Below are positions 42,211 through 50,338 of a stretch of DNA of 64,000 nt, piece after piece (within the stretch, counting starts at the first letter, position 1; each line of letters starts with the position of its first letter). Source of the stretch: Marivivens aquimaris. GTDB lineage: Bacteria; Pseudomonadota; Alphaproteobacteria; Rhodobacterales; Rhodobacteraceae. The notes under the pieces are model-generated. The model worked only from the letters and a program-made list of their open reading frames with translations, was not told where the DNA came from and did no database searches. The stretch is from NCBI RefSeq assembly GCF_015220045.1, contig NZ_JADBGB010000001.1:1269001-1333000 (forward strand). Reading direction: 5' to 3'. The translations under genes and the position numbers were made by a program.

Positions 42211-42789
42211 TCAGACCTCTTCATTGAGCCAGACGTCAGCGTCCGACCGGATTTTAGTTTCAAGGGAGGAGAAGCGCGTAGGGAACGTCCCTTCGACGGG
42301 ATAGCCCGCGACCGTCAGTAGATAGGCGAGCGGCGCATATTCGGTGGGATGCGCGTCCACCATGCGCCAGTCGATATCAACAGGCCCGCGCGGGTAGTCG
42401 AAACTGGAGATGTCGTAGCTGCAATGGCGCTCGACAATGCCCCAACGCCCGCCGCGCTTTTCGACGCGGTCCAGCATCCGCCCGTGCGACGTCGCTCCGA
42501 GGTGCAGCGTTTTGTGCTGCCCGACGATCATCACCGGCGTTTCGACAAAGGCACGGTTACCGCGCATGGTGATCATCGGCGCACCGATCACGTGGCGGCT
42601 CGTCAGATCGCTGGACCCCATCCTGCGCGATCCGGCGACAAACTCCGCCGCGGTGCCTTTGAACCAAGTGATTTCGATAGTTGCGTCATCATGGAAGAGC
42701 GCCGCGAGGTTGTCCCAGCGGCCCAGATCCCGATGCAGCCAGCCGTTCATCAGCTGGGCGATTTCGGTTCTGTCTTCGAGAGTGGTCAT
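42211..42789 (-). CDS. SnoaL-like (NTF2-fold) protein
   Basis: A 192-residue protein whose first 130 residues fit the NTF2-like fold (RTEIAQLMNGWLHRDLGRWDNLAALFHDDATIE), as in SnoaL cyclases and small subunits of ring-hydroxylating oxygenases. The remaining residues (PTEYAPLAYLL onward) are a tail of unknown role. No catalytic residue can be assigned with confidence. The start at 42789 (MTTLEDRTE) gives the normal N-terminus. It is the first gene after the LysR-divergent promoter and is followed directly by a hydrolase. Confidence 0.83.
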   Translation of the reverse strand: MTTLEDRTEIAQLMNGWLHRDLGRWDNLAALFHDDATIEITWFKGTAAEFVAGSRRMGSSDLTSRHVIGAPMITMRGNRAFVETPVMIVGQHKTLHLGATSHGRMLDRVEKRGGRWGIVERHCSYDISSFDYPRGPVDIDWRMVDAHPTEYAPLAYLLTVAGYPVEGTFPTRFSSLETKIRSDADVWLNEEV

Positions 42790-42828
42790 TGTGTCGTCTC
42801 CTTTGATCAGAGATGTAGTGACACGCGG

Positions 42829-42840
42829 TTCATATTTGAA
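42829..42840. promoter_or_regulatory. Candidate LysR-type operator
   Basis: TTCATATTTGAA is a perfect TTCA/TGAA inverted repeat in the 99-base gap between the SnoaL-like gene and the divergent LysR gene. Two copies of TGATCAG flank it (42804-42810 and 42873-42879). LysR proteins usually bind dyads of this kind in such gaps. Confidence 0.45.
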
Positions 42841-42888
42841 ATACAATGATCTGATTGATTGATAACTAACGCTGATCAGTGAGAACCC

Positions 42889-43767
42889 ATGGACCTGCGG
42901 CAACTGCGCTATTTTCTGACCGTGGCGGACGAATGCCACTTTGGTCGCGCGGCGGAGAAGCTGCATATCGCGCAGCCTGCTTTGTCGATGCAGATCAAAG
43001 CGCTGGAGGAAAACCTCGGCGGGCCGCTGTTCACCCGCACCACGCGGCGGGTCGAATTGACCGACGCGGGCCGCACGCTGGTGCCCGAAGCGCGGCGCAT
43101 CCTGTCGATGGTGTCGCACGCGGATGATGTGACCCGTAGCTCTCTGCGCGGCGATATGGGGCAGATCCGCATCGGTTTTGTCGGCAACGCGGTGCTGAGC
43201 GGCATCCTTGTCGAGGACCTGCGGGCCTTCCGCAAAGCGCATCCCAAGGTCGAGATTACGCTCGCCGAGGCGGCACCGAAAGCCCTCCGTGACGGCCTTC
43301 AATCGTCGGAGATCGACGTCGCCTATATGTCCTTTCCGGGGAGCGAGCCTGACCTTCAGGCGTTGCCCGTGCAGAAATCCACCGTGGTCGCCGCTATGGC
43401 AGTCGATCACCCGCTGACGGCCGTGGACGAGTTGACGCTCAAAGACCTCTCAGGCGTGGACCTGCTGCTCTACGGGGCAGAGATGGACGGTATGCTCGAA
43501 GGGCTCGGCGCGCACGGATACACGCCCGCGATGGTGCACAAACTGCCTTCGACGCTCGCCATCATCGCCGCGGCGGCGGCGGGTATGGGCGTTGCGCTGG
43601 CGCCTGAACAGGCCGAACAACTCGGCGTACCGGGTTTGGCGTTCAGACCAATCCCCGAACTCAGCAAAGAAGCCTCGCTGTTCATGCTCCACCGCAAACG
43701 CGAAACCAAAGGCGCGACGATGGCCTACATCCGCGAAGCGCAGGCCAGACAGAAGGCCGCTAAATAG
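42889..43767 (+). CDS. LysR-family transcriptional regulator
   Basis: A 292-residue regulator. The N-terminal helix-turn-helix (LRQLRYFLTVADECHFGRAAEKLHIAQPALS) is standard, followed by a two-lobe effector domain (residues 90-290). It is divergent from the SnoaL-like/hydrolase pair across a 99-base gap with candidate dyads, and probably controls that pair and itself. The effector is unknown. Confidence 0.94.
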   Translation: MDLRQLRYFLTVADECHFGRAAEKLHIAQPALSMQIKALEENLGGPLFTRTTRRVELTDAGRTLVPEARRILSMVSHADDVTRSSLRGDMGQIRIGFVGNAVLSGILVEDLRAFRKAHPKVEITLAEAAPKALRDGLQSSEIDVAYMSFPGSEPDLQALPVQKSTVVAAMAVDHPLTAVDELTLKDLSGVDLLLYGAEMDGMLEGLGAHGYTPAMVHKLPSTLAIIAAAAAGMGVALAPEQAEQLGVPGLAFRPIPELSKEASLFMLHRKRETKGATMAYIREAQARQKAAK

Positions 43768-43803
43768 TTTTCCAATCGCGCGGGGCTGCCCTACATAGGC
43801 CGC

Positions 43804-44439
43804 ATGACTGATACGCTCCCGATCCTCTGGTCCTTCCGCCGCTGCCCTTACGCCATGCGCGCCCGCCTTGCTGTGCTGAGTTCCGGCGTGCAGGTGGAAC
43901 TGCGGGAAATCTTGCTGCGCGACAAACCCGAGGCGTTCCGCGCGACCTCTCCGTCCGCCACGGTGCCGTGCATGAAGGACGGCGATCAGGTGCATGACGA
44001 GAGCTTTGACATCATGATCCACGTTCTGCGGCAGAGTGATCCCGAGGGGTTGCTGGATATGCCGGACGATGGGTGGGAGCTGATCCGCACCAATGACGGA
44101 CCGTTCAAGGACGCGCTCAATCACACGAAATATGCGGTGCGCTATCCCGACCTCGACCCGATTGCGGAGCGCCATAAGGCCGTGCAGCACCTCATGGGTG
44201 TGAATGACATGCTGGGGGACCAGCTGTGGCTCTATGGCGAGCGCCCGACGATAGCCGACCTCGCCACCCTGCCCTTTGTCCGCCAGTTCGCGAATATCGA
44301 CCGTGACTGGTTCGATGCGCAGGACTGGCCCGCGCTCAAGGCCTGGCTGGTGCGTTTTACGGGCAGCGACCGCTTTGCTGCGATTATGCCGAAGTTCACC
44401 CCATGGAAAGAAGGCGACGCGCCCGTTCTGTTCGGCTGA
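43804..44439 (+). CDS. Glutathione S-transferase family protein
   Basis: A 211-residue protein with a thioredoxin-fold N-terminus that starts LPILWSFRRCPYAMRAR, placing C14 in a CPYA motif as in glutaredoxin-2-like and omega-class transferases, which reduce mixed disulfides rather than conjugate. The SATVPCMKDGDQVHDES segment supplies the cis-proline and glutathione contacts. The C-terminal helical domain is normal. It lies 36 bases after the LysR gene and ends at a shared terminator. Confidence 0.9.
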   Translation: MTDTLPILWSFRRCPYAMRARLAVLSSGVQVELREILLRDKPEAFRATSPSATVPCMKDGDQVHDESFDIMIHVLRQSDPEGLLDMPDDGWELIRTNDGPFKDALNHTKYAVRYPDLDPIAERHKAVQHLMGVNDMLGDQLWLYGERPTIADLATLPFVRQFANIDRDWFDAQDWPALKAWLVRFTGSDRFAAIMPKFTPWKEGDAPVLFG

Positions 44440-44446
44440 AACGAAA

Positions 44447-44466
44447 AGCCCCGCCGAAGCGGGGCT
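44447..44466. terminator. Bidirectional terminator between the GST and fumarase genes
   Basis: AGCCCCGC and GCGGGGCT pair around CGAA. On the minus strand the stem ends in TTTTCG, which suits the end of the fumarase transcript. Confidence 0.82.
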
Positions 44467-44472
44467 GATCGG

Positions 44473-45978
44473 TTAAGCCAGTTGCGGCATCCGCTTCCAT
44501 TGCGCGGGGCCGGTTTTGTGGACCGAGTTGCCCTCGCTATCGACGGCGACGGTCACGGGCATATCCTCGACCCGCAGCTTGTAGATCGCTTCCATACCGA
44601 GGTCTTGGAACGCGACCGGCTCCGCCTCGCGGATCGCTTTGGACACGAGGTACGCCGCGCCGCCGACCGCAATCAGGTAGGCCGCCTTGTGCTTCTTGAT
44701 CGCCTCGATGGCTTCCGGCCCGCGCTCCGCCTTGCCGATCATGACCTTGAGGCCCGTGTCGGTCAGAATGCGGTCGGTGAATTTGTCCATGCGGGTGGAG
44801 GTCGTCGGACCGGCGGGCCCGATGACTTCGTCGCCGACGGCATCGACGGGGCCGACGTAGTAGATCGCGCGGCCTTTGAGGTCGACGGGCAGTTCCTCGC
44901 CCGCGTCCAGCATCGACACCATGCGTTTGTGCGCCGCGTCGCGGCCGGTGTACAGCGTGCCGCTCAGCAGCAGCGTCTCGCCCGGGGTCAGGGTCGCGAT
45001 GTCGGCGTCGGTCAGCGTGTCGAGGTCGAGGCGGCGCGCACCGGCACTGGCCTTGTCGAGCAGAATTTCCGGCCAGTCCGACAGGTTCGGCGGGGTCAGA
45101 CGTGCGGGGCCGCTACCGTCGAGCGTGAAGTGGACGTGGCGCGTGGCGGCGCAGTTCGGGATCAGACCGACAGGGAGTGAGGCCGCGTGGGTCGGGAAGC
45201 TGCGGACCTTCACGTCGAGCACCGTGGTCAGGCCGCCAAGGCCCTGCGCACCGATCCCCAGCGCGTTGACGCGCTCGTAGATTTCGATCCGCAGCTCTTC
45301 GGTTTTGTCTTTCGGGCCGCGGCGCAGCAGGTCCTGCATATCCAGCGCGTCGTTCAGCGACTGCTTCGCCATTAGCATCGCTCGGTCGGACGAGCCGCCC
45401 ACACCAATACCCAGTACACCCGGCGGGCACCAGCCAGCGCCGAGCGTCTCGACTGTGTTCACAACCCAATCGGCGACCGAGGCCGAGGGGTTCAGCACGG
45501 TGAACTTGGCTTTGTTCTCGGAACCGCCACCCTTGGCCGACACGTGGACGGAGACGTTCTCACCCTCGACCATCGAGATGTGCAGCATCGCAGGCGTGTT
45601 GTCGCCCGAGTTCTTGCGGGTGCCGAACGGATCGACGACCACAGAGGCGCGCAGCGGGTTGGTGTCGGCGGCGTAAGCGCGGCGGGTCGCCTCGTCGACA
45701 ACGTCTTGCAGAGGACGCGACAGTTGAAGCTGCGCTTTGTGGCCGATCTCGATAAAGACATTGGCCGTGCCCGTGTCCTGACAGATCGGACGCTTGCCAA
45801 TCGCCGCCATCCGCGAATTCACGAGGATCTGCGCCATCGCGTCTTTCGCGCCCTTGCTTTCCTCGCGGTCGTAGGCAGCTGACATCGCGCGGATAAAGTC
45901 GCTCGGGTGGTAGTAGGACACGAATTGAAGGGCTTCTGCGATGCTTTCCAGCAGATCGTCTTCGCGGATCACGGTCAT
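44473..45978 (-). CDS. Class I fumarate hydratase (4Fe-4S)
   Basis: The 501-residue enzyme is an iron-sulfur hydro-lyase interconverting fumarate and malate. The likely cluster cysteines are C66 (RPICQDTG), C184 (AGWCPPG) and C276 (LIPNCAATR). The C-terminal beta domain has the GPTTSTRMDKFT signature. Class I enzymes often also hydrate mesaconate to citramalate. Here a CitE-type lyase and a CaiB-type CoA-transferase lie upstream on the same strand, which makes that activity worth considering. The start at 45978 (MTVIREDD) is preferred over 46050. The 101-base gap upstream could hold a separate promoter. Confidence 0.93.
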   Translation of the reverse strand: MTVIREDDLLESIAEALQFVSYYHPSDFIRAMSAAYDREESKGAKDAMAQILVNSRMAAIGKRPICQDTGTANVFIEIGHKAQLQLSRPLQDVVDEATRRAYAADTNPLRASVVVDPFGTRKNSGDNTPAMLHISMVEGENVSVHVSAKGGGSENKAKFTVLNPSASVADWVVNTVETLGAGWCPPGVLGIGVGGSSDRAMLMAKQSLNDALDMQDLLRRGPKDKTEELRIEIYERVNALGIGAQGLGGLTTVLDVKVRSFPTHAASLPVGLIPNCAATRHVHFTLDGSGPARLTPPNLSDWPEILLDKASAGARRLDLDTLTDADIATLTPGETLLLSGTLYTGRDAAHKRMVSMLDAGEELPVDLKGRAIYYVGPVDAVGDEVIGPAGPTTSTRMDKFTDRILTDTGLKVMIGKAERGPEAIEAIKKHKAAYLIAVGGAAYLVSKAIREAEPVAFQDLGMEAIYKLRVEDMPVTVAVDSEGNSVHKTGPAQWKRMPQLA

Positions 45979-46079
45979 AGATTTCTCCGTCAGTGTGGCG
46001 GCAATAACTGCGTACACGCTTGCAACGTGAGCACCTGAAATGTCACGCAAGCATCGGGATAGGTTAGCGAAAACAGCCC

Positions 46080-46880
46080 TTAGCGTATAGTGGCGAGTAT
46101 CCGCCGTGCGGCATCTTCGACCGGTTTGTCCACCATGCGGCCATCGACCGTGATCGCGCCGCTTCCTCCCGACGTCACCGCATCGATGACCTTTTGCGCC
46201 CAGTTTGCCTCTGCTTCGGTCGGCAGGAAGGCCGCAAGGGTCGGCTCCACCTGCTTGGGATGGATCAGAAGCTTGCCGCCGAACCCGTAGCTACGCGCCT
46301 TGGCTGCGTCGGCCTCTACCGCGTCTTCGGTGAGTTCGGGTGTCACACTGTCGATGGGCGCGCCAGCACCGCAGACGCGCGACCGCCAGACGATCTGTTG
46401 ACGGATCAGCGTGAGCGCGTCCCAGTCGGTCGAGGTACCCAGGTCGAAGGCAAAGTCGAGGTGCCCGAAGGCCACGCGGCGCACGCCGTCCGCCCGCAAG
46501 ATGTCGTCGATCTGGTCGAGGCCAAGCGCGGTTTCGATCTGCGGAACAACCTCGATCTCGCGCCCGATGGCGCGGCGCAGGGCAGCGACGTCATCGGCAC
46601 TTTCGGCTTTGGGAAACATCACCCCCGCCGCACCCGTCGCCGCAACCGCCGCAATATCGTCCGCGTAGAACGGCGTGGTCACGGGGTTGATGCGGACAAC
46701 GACGCGCGACCAGTCGAGGTCGGCGGCCTTCAATGCCTCTCGGGCGGTAGGTTTGGCATCGGGCTTCACCGCGTCCTCAAGGTCGAGGATCACGCGATCC
46801 GCACCCGCCGCCATTGCCTTGGCAAAGCGGTCGGGACGGTCGGCAGGCACGAACAGATAGGTGATCGGCAGCAGTTCCAT
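46080..46880 (-). CDS. CitE/HpcH-family CoA-ester lyase
   Basis: A 266-residue TIM-barrel lyase of the type that splits malyl-CoA, citramalyl-CoA or related 3-hydroxyacyl-CoA esters. The metal and substrate residues are seen in LDLEDAV (residue about 35), RINPVTT, MFPKAES and QIETALG, with FGHLDFAFDLG near residue 140. The length fits the small single-domain branch rather than malyl-CoA lyase (about 320). It is the last gene of the operon that starts with a CaiB-type CoA-transferase, so it probably cleaves the CoA ester that pathway makes. Confidence 0.88.
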   Translation of the reverse strand: MELLPITYLFVPADRPDRFAKAMAAGADRVILDLEDAVKPDAKPTAREALKAADLDWSRVVVRINPVTTPFYADDIAAVAATGAAGVMFPKAESADDVAALRRAIGREIEVVPQIETALGLDQIDDILRADGVRRVAFGHLDFAFDLGTSTDWDALTLIRQQIVWRSRVCGAGAPIDSVTPELTEDAVEADAAKARSYGFGGKLLIHPKQVEPTLAAFLPTEAEANWAQKVIDAVTSGGSGAITVDGRMVDKPVEDAARRILATIR

Positions 46881-46883
46881 GGC

Positions 46884-47627
46884 TCAGACCGTTCGGCCTC
46901 CGTCGACTTCGAAAACGGTGCCGGTGATGAACTCCGCTTCGTCCGAAGCGAGGTAGAGGCACGCATTCGCGATGTCCTGCGGTTCAGACATACGGCCCAA
47001 CGGGATCGTCGCGATGAACTTGGCGCGATTTTCGGGCGTGTCGGGAATACCCATGAACGACTCCAGCAGCGCGGTCGCACCGATCACAGGCGCGACGCAG
47101 TTAACGCGGATGCGGTCGGGAGCCAGTTCGACAGCCATGGATTTCGACAAGAGATTCACCGCTCCCTTGGTCGAGTTGTACCACGTCAGCCCCGGACGCG
47201 GGCGTATGCCTGCGGTGGAGCCGATGTTAATCATCACGCCGCCGCCCTGCCCGCGCATCACAGGCACTGCAGCGCGGCTCATGTGAAAGATCGAGCGGAC
47301 GTTGATGTCATAGAGGCGGTCGAACTCCGCTTCGGTAACGTCCAGCATCGGCTTGTTGCGATGCGTCCAGCCTGCGTTGTTCACCACGATATCGAGCGCG
47401 CCACCGTGAGCGACTGCGCCTTCGACGGCGGCACTGATATCGCCCGATTTGGTGACGTCACCGGCGACCGAATGGCCGCCGAATTCGGACGCGATCGCAG
47501 CCGCACCCTGACCGTTGAGGTCCATGATCGTGACCTTGGCACCTTCGCGCGCGAAGGTGCGTGCGATGGCGGCTCCGAAACCGGAAGCGCCACCTGTCAC
47601 GAGAGCGGATTTTCCTGCCAGACGCAT
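46884..47627 (-). CDS. Short-chain dehydrogenase/reductase (SDR)
   Basis: A 247-residue classical SDR: cofactor loop VTGGASGFGAAIA, NNAG, catalytic serine region NIGSTAG and the YNSTK tyrosine-lysine pair. A DLN sequence at the end of beta-2 favours NAD. The C-terminal EVDGGRTV is the usual family end. The start at 47627 is chosen because it puts the Rossmann loop near residue 12. It lies between the SnoaL-like and lyase genes with two- and three-base gaps, so it belongs to the same catabolic operon. Confidence 0.93.
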   Translation of the reverse strand: MRLAGKSALVTGGASGFGAAIARTFAREGAKVTIMDLNGQGAAAIASEFGGHSVAGDVTKSGDISAAVEGAVAHGGALDIVVNNAGWTHRNKPMLDVTEAEFDRLYDINVRSIFHMSRAAVPVMRGQGGGVMINIGSTAGIRPRPGLTWYNSTKGAVNLLSKSMAVELAPDRIRVNCVAPVIGATALLESFMGIPDTPENRAKFIATIPLGRMSEPQDIANACLYLASDEAEFITGTVFEVDGGRTV

Positions 47628-47629
47628 GA

Positions 47630-48049
47630 TCACAGCATCCCGATCTGCTGTTGCAGACCGATGTTGTCGATGGCGGGCCATTGTTCGGCAATCATGCCGT
47701 CTTCCATGCGGAAAAAATCGAGCACGGCGACGTCGAAACGCTTGCCGGTCGCCTGATGGTCCCCGAACGCGCCCGAGTGGACGCCGCGGAATTGCAGGCG
47801 GATCAGCACCTTGTCGTCTTCAGCGATGCAGTCCTGAATATCGAGCTCGATTTCGGAGAACGCGCCGAGCAGCACGTCACCGAGCTTCATCACGCCATCG
47901 GGGCCGACGACCGCGAACGGCAGCGTGGTGTCGCGGCGCACGTAGGTGGTGGCGACATTGGCGTCGAGCCAAGCGCGGTCCTGGGTCGCGAAGGCTTTGA
48001 AGTAGTCTTTGGCGCGCTGCTTGTTTGCAGCGATGGTTTCAGCGGTCAT
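47630..48049 (-). CDS. SnoaL-like (ester cyclase/isomerase type) protein
   Basis: A 139-residue protein with an NTF2-like fold. The pattern FKAFATQDRAWLDANVA, a central GPDGVMKLGDVLL and the C-terminal VAVLDFFRMEDGMIAEQW are typical of SnoaL-like cyclases and isomerases. The conserved DFFRMEDGMIAEQWPAID is the best family marker. It lies third in the CaiB operon and may isomerise a pathway intermediate. The ATG at 48049 follows GGAGGAGG on the minus strand. Confidence 0.85.
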   Translation of the reverse strand: MTAETIAANKQRAKDYFKAFATQDRAWLDANVATTYVRRDTTLPFAVVGPDGVMKLGDVLLGAFSEIELDIQDCIAEDDKVLIRLQFRGVHSGAFGDHQATGKRFDVAVLDFFRMEDGMIAEQWPAIDNIGLQQQIGML

Positions 48050-48083
48050 TTCGGTCTCCTCCTCCGGAAATTCAGGCTGCGGA

Positions 48084-49016
48084 TTAGTCGGCGGCTTCCA
48101 CCGGCAGGGTTTCGAAACCTGCGCGCGGGAAGTGGATGTGCACGGTGCCCGCCTCGGCGGTCTCGCGGCTGATGACGATCTCTTGCGCGTTCGCCGCGAC
48201 CAGAGTGCCCTCGACCGGAACGCGGGCATTGTCGTCCGGCGTCACGGTGACAAGCGTGCCGACGGTCAGGCCCGACGCGTCGTCATGCGTGATGGCAACG
48301 TCGGCAGGCGCAGCGGCCTTTGCAACGGAAATCGCGTCGTCGGGCGTGATCTCGGTCTGGTTGCCGTGGCCGACAGAGGCGATACGGTCCATCCACGCGG
48401 TGACGTCAGCCGACAGGCGCAGTTGCGTGTCGATACCTTCCGCACCGCAGTTGGCGCGCAGCAGCCACAGCGAATGATAGCATGTAATGTCAGCGGCAGA
48501 GAGCGCATCGCCCGTGAGATAGTCCTTGCCCGCCAGCATCGACGAAAGCCAGCCCGCAAATGCGGTCATCTGCTGCACGTAGACCGGCAGCATCGGGGCC
48601 ATGGCTTCTTTGGACATATCGTAGCCGAGGTAGTGATCCTTGCGGTCGGCCAGAAACTCGGGCGGCAGGTGCTCACCGATGTAGTCTACCAGAACGCCGA
48701 TCGCGGGCTTCCACGTCGCGCGGTCCCACCAGAGCGACAACGCCTTGGAGATGCCTTCACCCGTCGGATAGAGCGACGGCGCGGGCGCAAGACGTTCAAG
48801 CACGTCGAAGATCATCGCGCTATCGCAATAGATGTCTGCGCCGATCTGGAGCACGGGCACACGGCGGTAACCGCCCGTCAGCGCGTTCAGCAGCGGGCGC
48901 GGCGGCACGGCGTCCACCTTCACCGATTTCCAGTCGATACCCTTGTAACCCAGAGCAAGGCGGATCTTCTCCGAGAACGGCGACAGATCGTAGTGGTGCA
49001 GAATGACGTCGGACAT
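48084..49016 (-). CDS. Glutathione S-transferase with extra C-terminal domain
   Basis: A 310-residue protein. Residues 1-80 form a thioredoxin-like glutathione-binding domain (HHYDLSPFSEKIRLALGYKG, RVPVLQIG, cis-proline and CDSAMIFD), and residues 90-215 the helical substrate domain. Residues about 230-310 are an additional valine/threonine-rich, probably beta, region (SGLTVGTLVTVTPDD, EGTLVAANAQEIVISRE), which ordinary transferases of 200-230 residues lack. It is second in the CaiB operon and could open, isomerise or reduce a substrate with glutathione. The start at 49016 follows GGAGGAAA. Confidence 0.9.
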   Translation of the reverse strand: MSDVILHHYDLSPFSEKIRLALGYKGIDWKSVKVDAVPPRPLLNALTGGYRRVPVLQIGADIYCDSAMIFDVLERLAPAPSLYPTGEGISKALSLWWDRATWKPAIGVLVDYIGEHLPPEFLADRKDHYLGYDMSKEAMAPMLPVYVQQMTAFAGWLSSMLAGKDYLTGDALSAADITCYHSLWLLRANCGAEGIDTQLRLSADVTAWMDRIASVGHGNQTEITPDDAISVAKAAAPADVAITHDDASGLTVGTLVTVTPDDNARVPVEGTLVAANAQEIVISRETAEAGTVHIHFPRAGFETLPVEAAD

Positions 49017-49076
49017 GGTTTCCTCCCCTGACATGTGCCGAATGAAAACGAGGGCGAAGACCGCCCCCGCCCTTAA

Positions 49077-50222
49077 TTATTTCGAAGCTGCGGCGAGCGT
49101 TTTCGGCCCGAATTCCGCCCGCAGCGTGTCGTCGTGCTGACCGAGGTCAGGGACAGGACGGAACAATACGGCCTCGCCGCGAACGACTGCGCCGGGTGAC
49201 AGCATCTCGATCTTGCCCGCGCCCGTGGTGACGGTGATCAGGCGGTTCTGCGGATGCTCGAGCAGGTCGTCGAGGTCGCTCAGTCGGCCAAAGGCAATCG
49301 CCGCGGCGTTGAGGCGTTCGATGATCGCTTCACGCTCCATCCCCGCGAAAATCTCGGCCACTTGCGCATCAAGCTCAGGACGGTTCGCGACGCGCAGCGT
49401 GTTGTTAACGTAGCGCGGATCGGTCGCCAGTTCGGGCATCTGCAGCACGTCCGCACACAGGCGTACCCACTCCCGCTCGTTCTGGATCGAGATGAGCACT
49501 GCCTTGCCGTCCGCGCACTCGAACGCACCGTAGGGCGCGATCGTCGGATGCTTGAGGCCGAGCCGCTTCGGGGGCTTTTTGCCGTACCGCGTCTGCAAGT
49601 AAGGCACGTTCATCCAGTCCGACATCGCATGGAACAGCGAGACGTCGATGATCCGGCCCTTGCCGCTGCGTTCGCGGGCGAAGAGACCCTGCAGGATGGC
49701 TTGGAACGCCGTCATGCCAGCCGCAATATCGCAGACCGATACGCCAACGCGGGCGGGGCTTTCCTCGCTTCCGTTAATCGCGCAAAGGCCGCTTTCCGCT
49801 TGGATCAGAAGGTCATATGCCTTCTGGTCGCGGTAGGGTCCGTCCTCGCCGTAGCCCGAAATCGAGCAGTAGATCAGCGCCGGATGGCGTTTGGTCATCT
49901 CTTCGGCGCCGAAACCCAATCGCGCCGCCGCACCGGGTGCGAGATTCTGGATGAATACATCGGCACCGGCGATCATCTCCGCCAGAAGGGCCTGATCGCT
50001 CGGGTCCTTCACATTCATGCGGATGGATTCCTTGCCGCGGTTCAGCCAGACGAAGTAGGCGCTCTCTCCCTGCACCAAGCTATCGTAATTGCGTGCAAAA
50101 TCGCCTTCGGGGCGTTCGATCTTGATGACGCGCGCGCCTCCGTCCGCAAGGCGGCCCGATGCATACGGCGCGGCCACGGCTTGCTCCAGAGCGACAACTG
50201 TAAGGCCCTCAAGGTCCTGCAT
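49077..50222 (-). CDS. Class III (CaiB/BaiF) CoA-transferase
   Basis: A 381-residue family III CoA-transferase that moves CoA between carboxylic acids through an aspartyl intermediate. The catalytic aspartate is D137 in KAYDLLIQAES, and the N-terminal LEQAVAAPYASGRLADGGA plus the GRIIDVSLFHAMSDW block are diagnostic. It is the first gene of the operon with GST, SnoaL, SDR and CitE genes, and so probably activates the acid that the lyase later cleaves. The ATG at 50222 (MQDLEGLTVV) follows AGGAG on the minus strand. A CTCTC/GAGAG dyad (50236-50250) lies in its leader. Confidence 0.94.
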   Translation of the reverse strand: MQDLEGLTVVALEQAVAAPYASGRLADGGARVIKIERPEGDFARNYDSLVQGESAYFVWLNRGKESIRMNVKDPSDQALLAEMIAGADVFIQNLAPGAAARLGFGAEEMTKRHPALIYCSISGYGEDGPYRDQKAYDLLIQAESGLCAINGSEESPARVGVSVCDIAAGMTAFQAILQGLFARERSGKGRIIDVSLFHAMSDWMNVPYLQTRYGKKPPKRLGLKHPTIAPYGAFECADGKAVLISIQNEREWVRLCADVLQMPELATDPRYVNNTLRVANRPELDAQVAEIFAGMEREAIIERLNAAAIAFGRLSDLDDLLEHPQNRLITVTTGAGKIEMLSPGAVVRGEAVLFRPVPDLGQHDDTLRAEFGPKTLAAASK

Positions 50223-50255
50223 TTTGCTCCTCTCCCTCTCTATTCGAGAGAAACA

Positions 50256-50283
50256 TTCCATGCAGAACAAAAATTCGGAAATA
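50256..50283 (-). promoter_or_regulatory. Candidate LysR operator, CaiB/lysR gap
   Basis: TTCCATG-N2-GAA followed by AAATTCGGAAA lies in the 116-base gap between the CaiB operon and the divergent LysR gene. Nearly the same arrangement recurs at 59546-59574 upstream of the transporter operon. TTC/GAA symmetry in both parts suits a LysR protein. Confidence 0.6.
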
Positions 50284-50338
50284 TGCTCTTCCTCGCCTCA
50301 CCAGAAGATTTTATTATAGCGGAGTTGGAGGTGCTTTG

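Noticed and set aside
44473-45978. L(+)-tartrate dehydratase instead of fumarase
   Set aside because: The protein has the fused alpha-beta structure of class I fumarase in one chain of 501 residues; tartrate dehydratase normally has two separate subunits.
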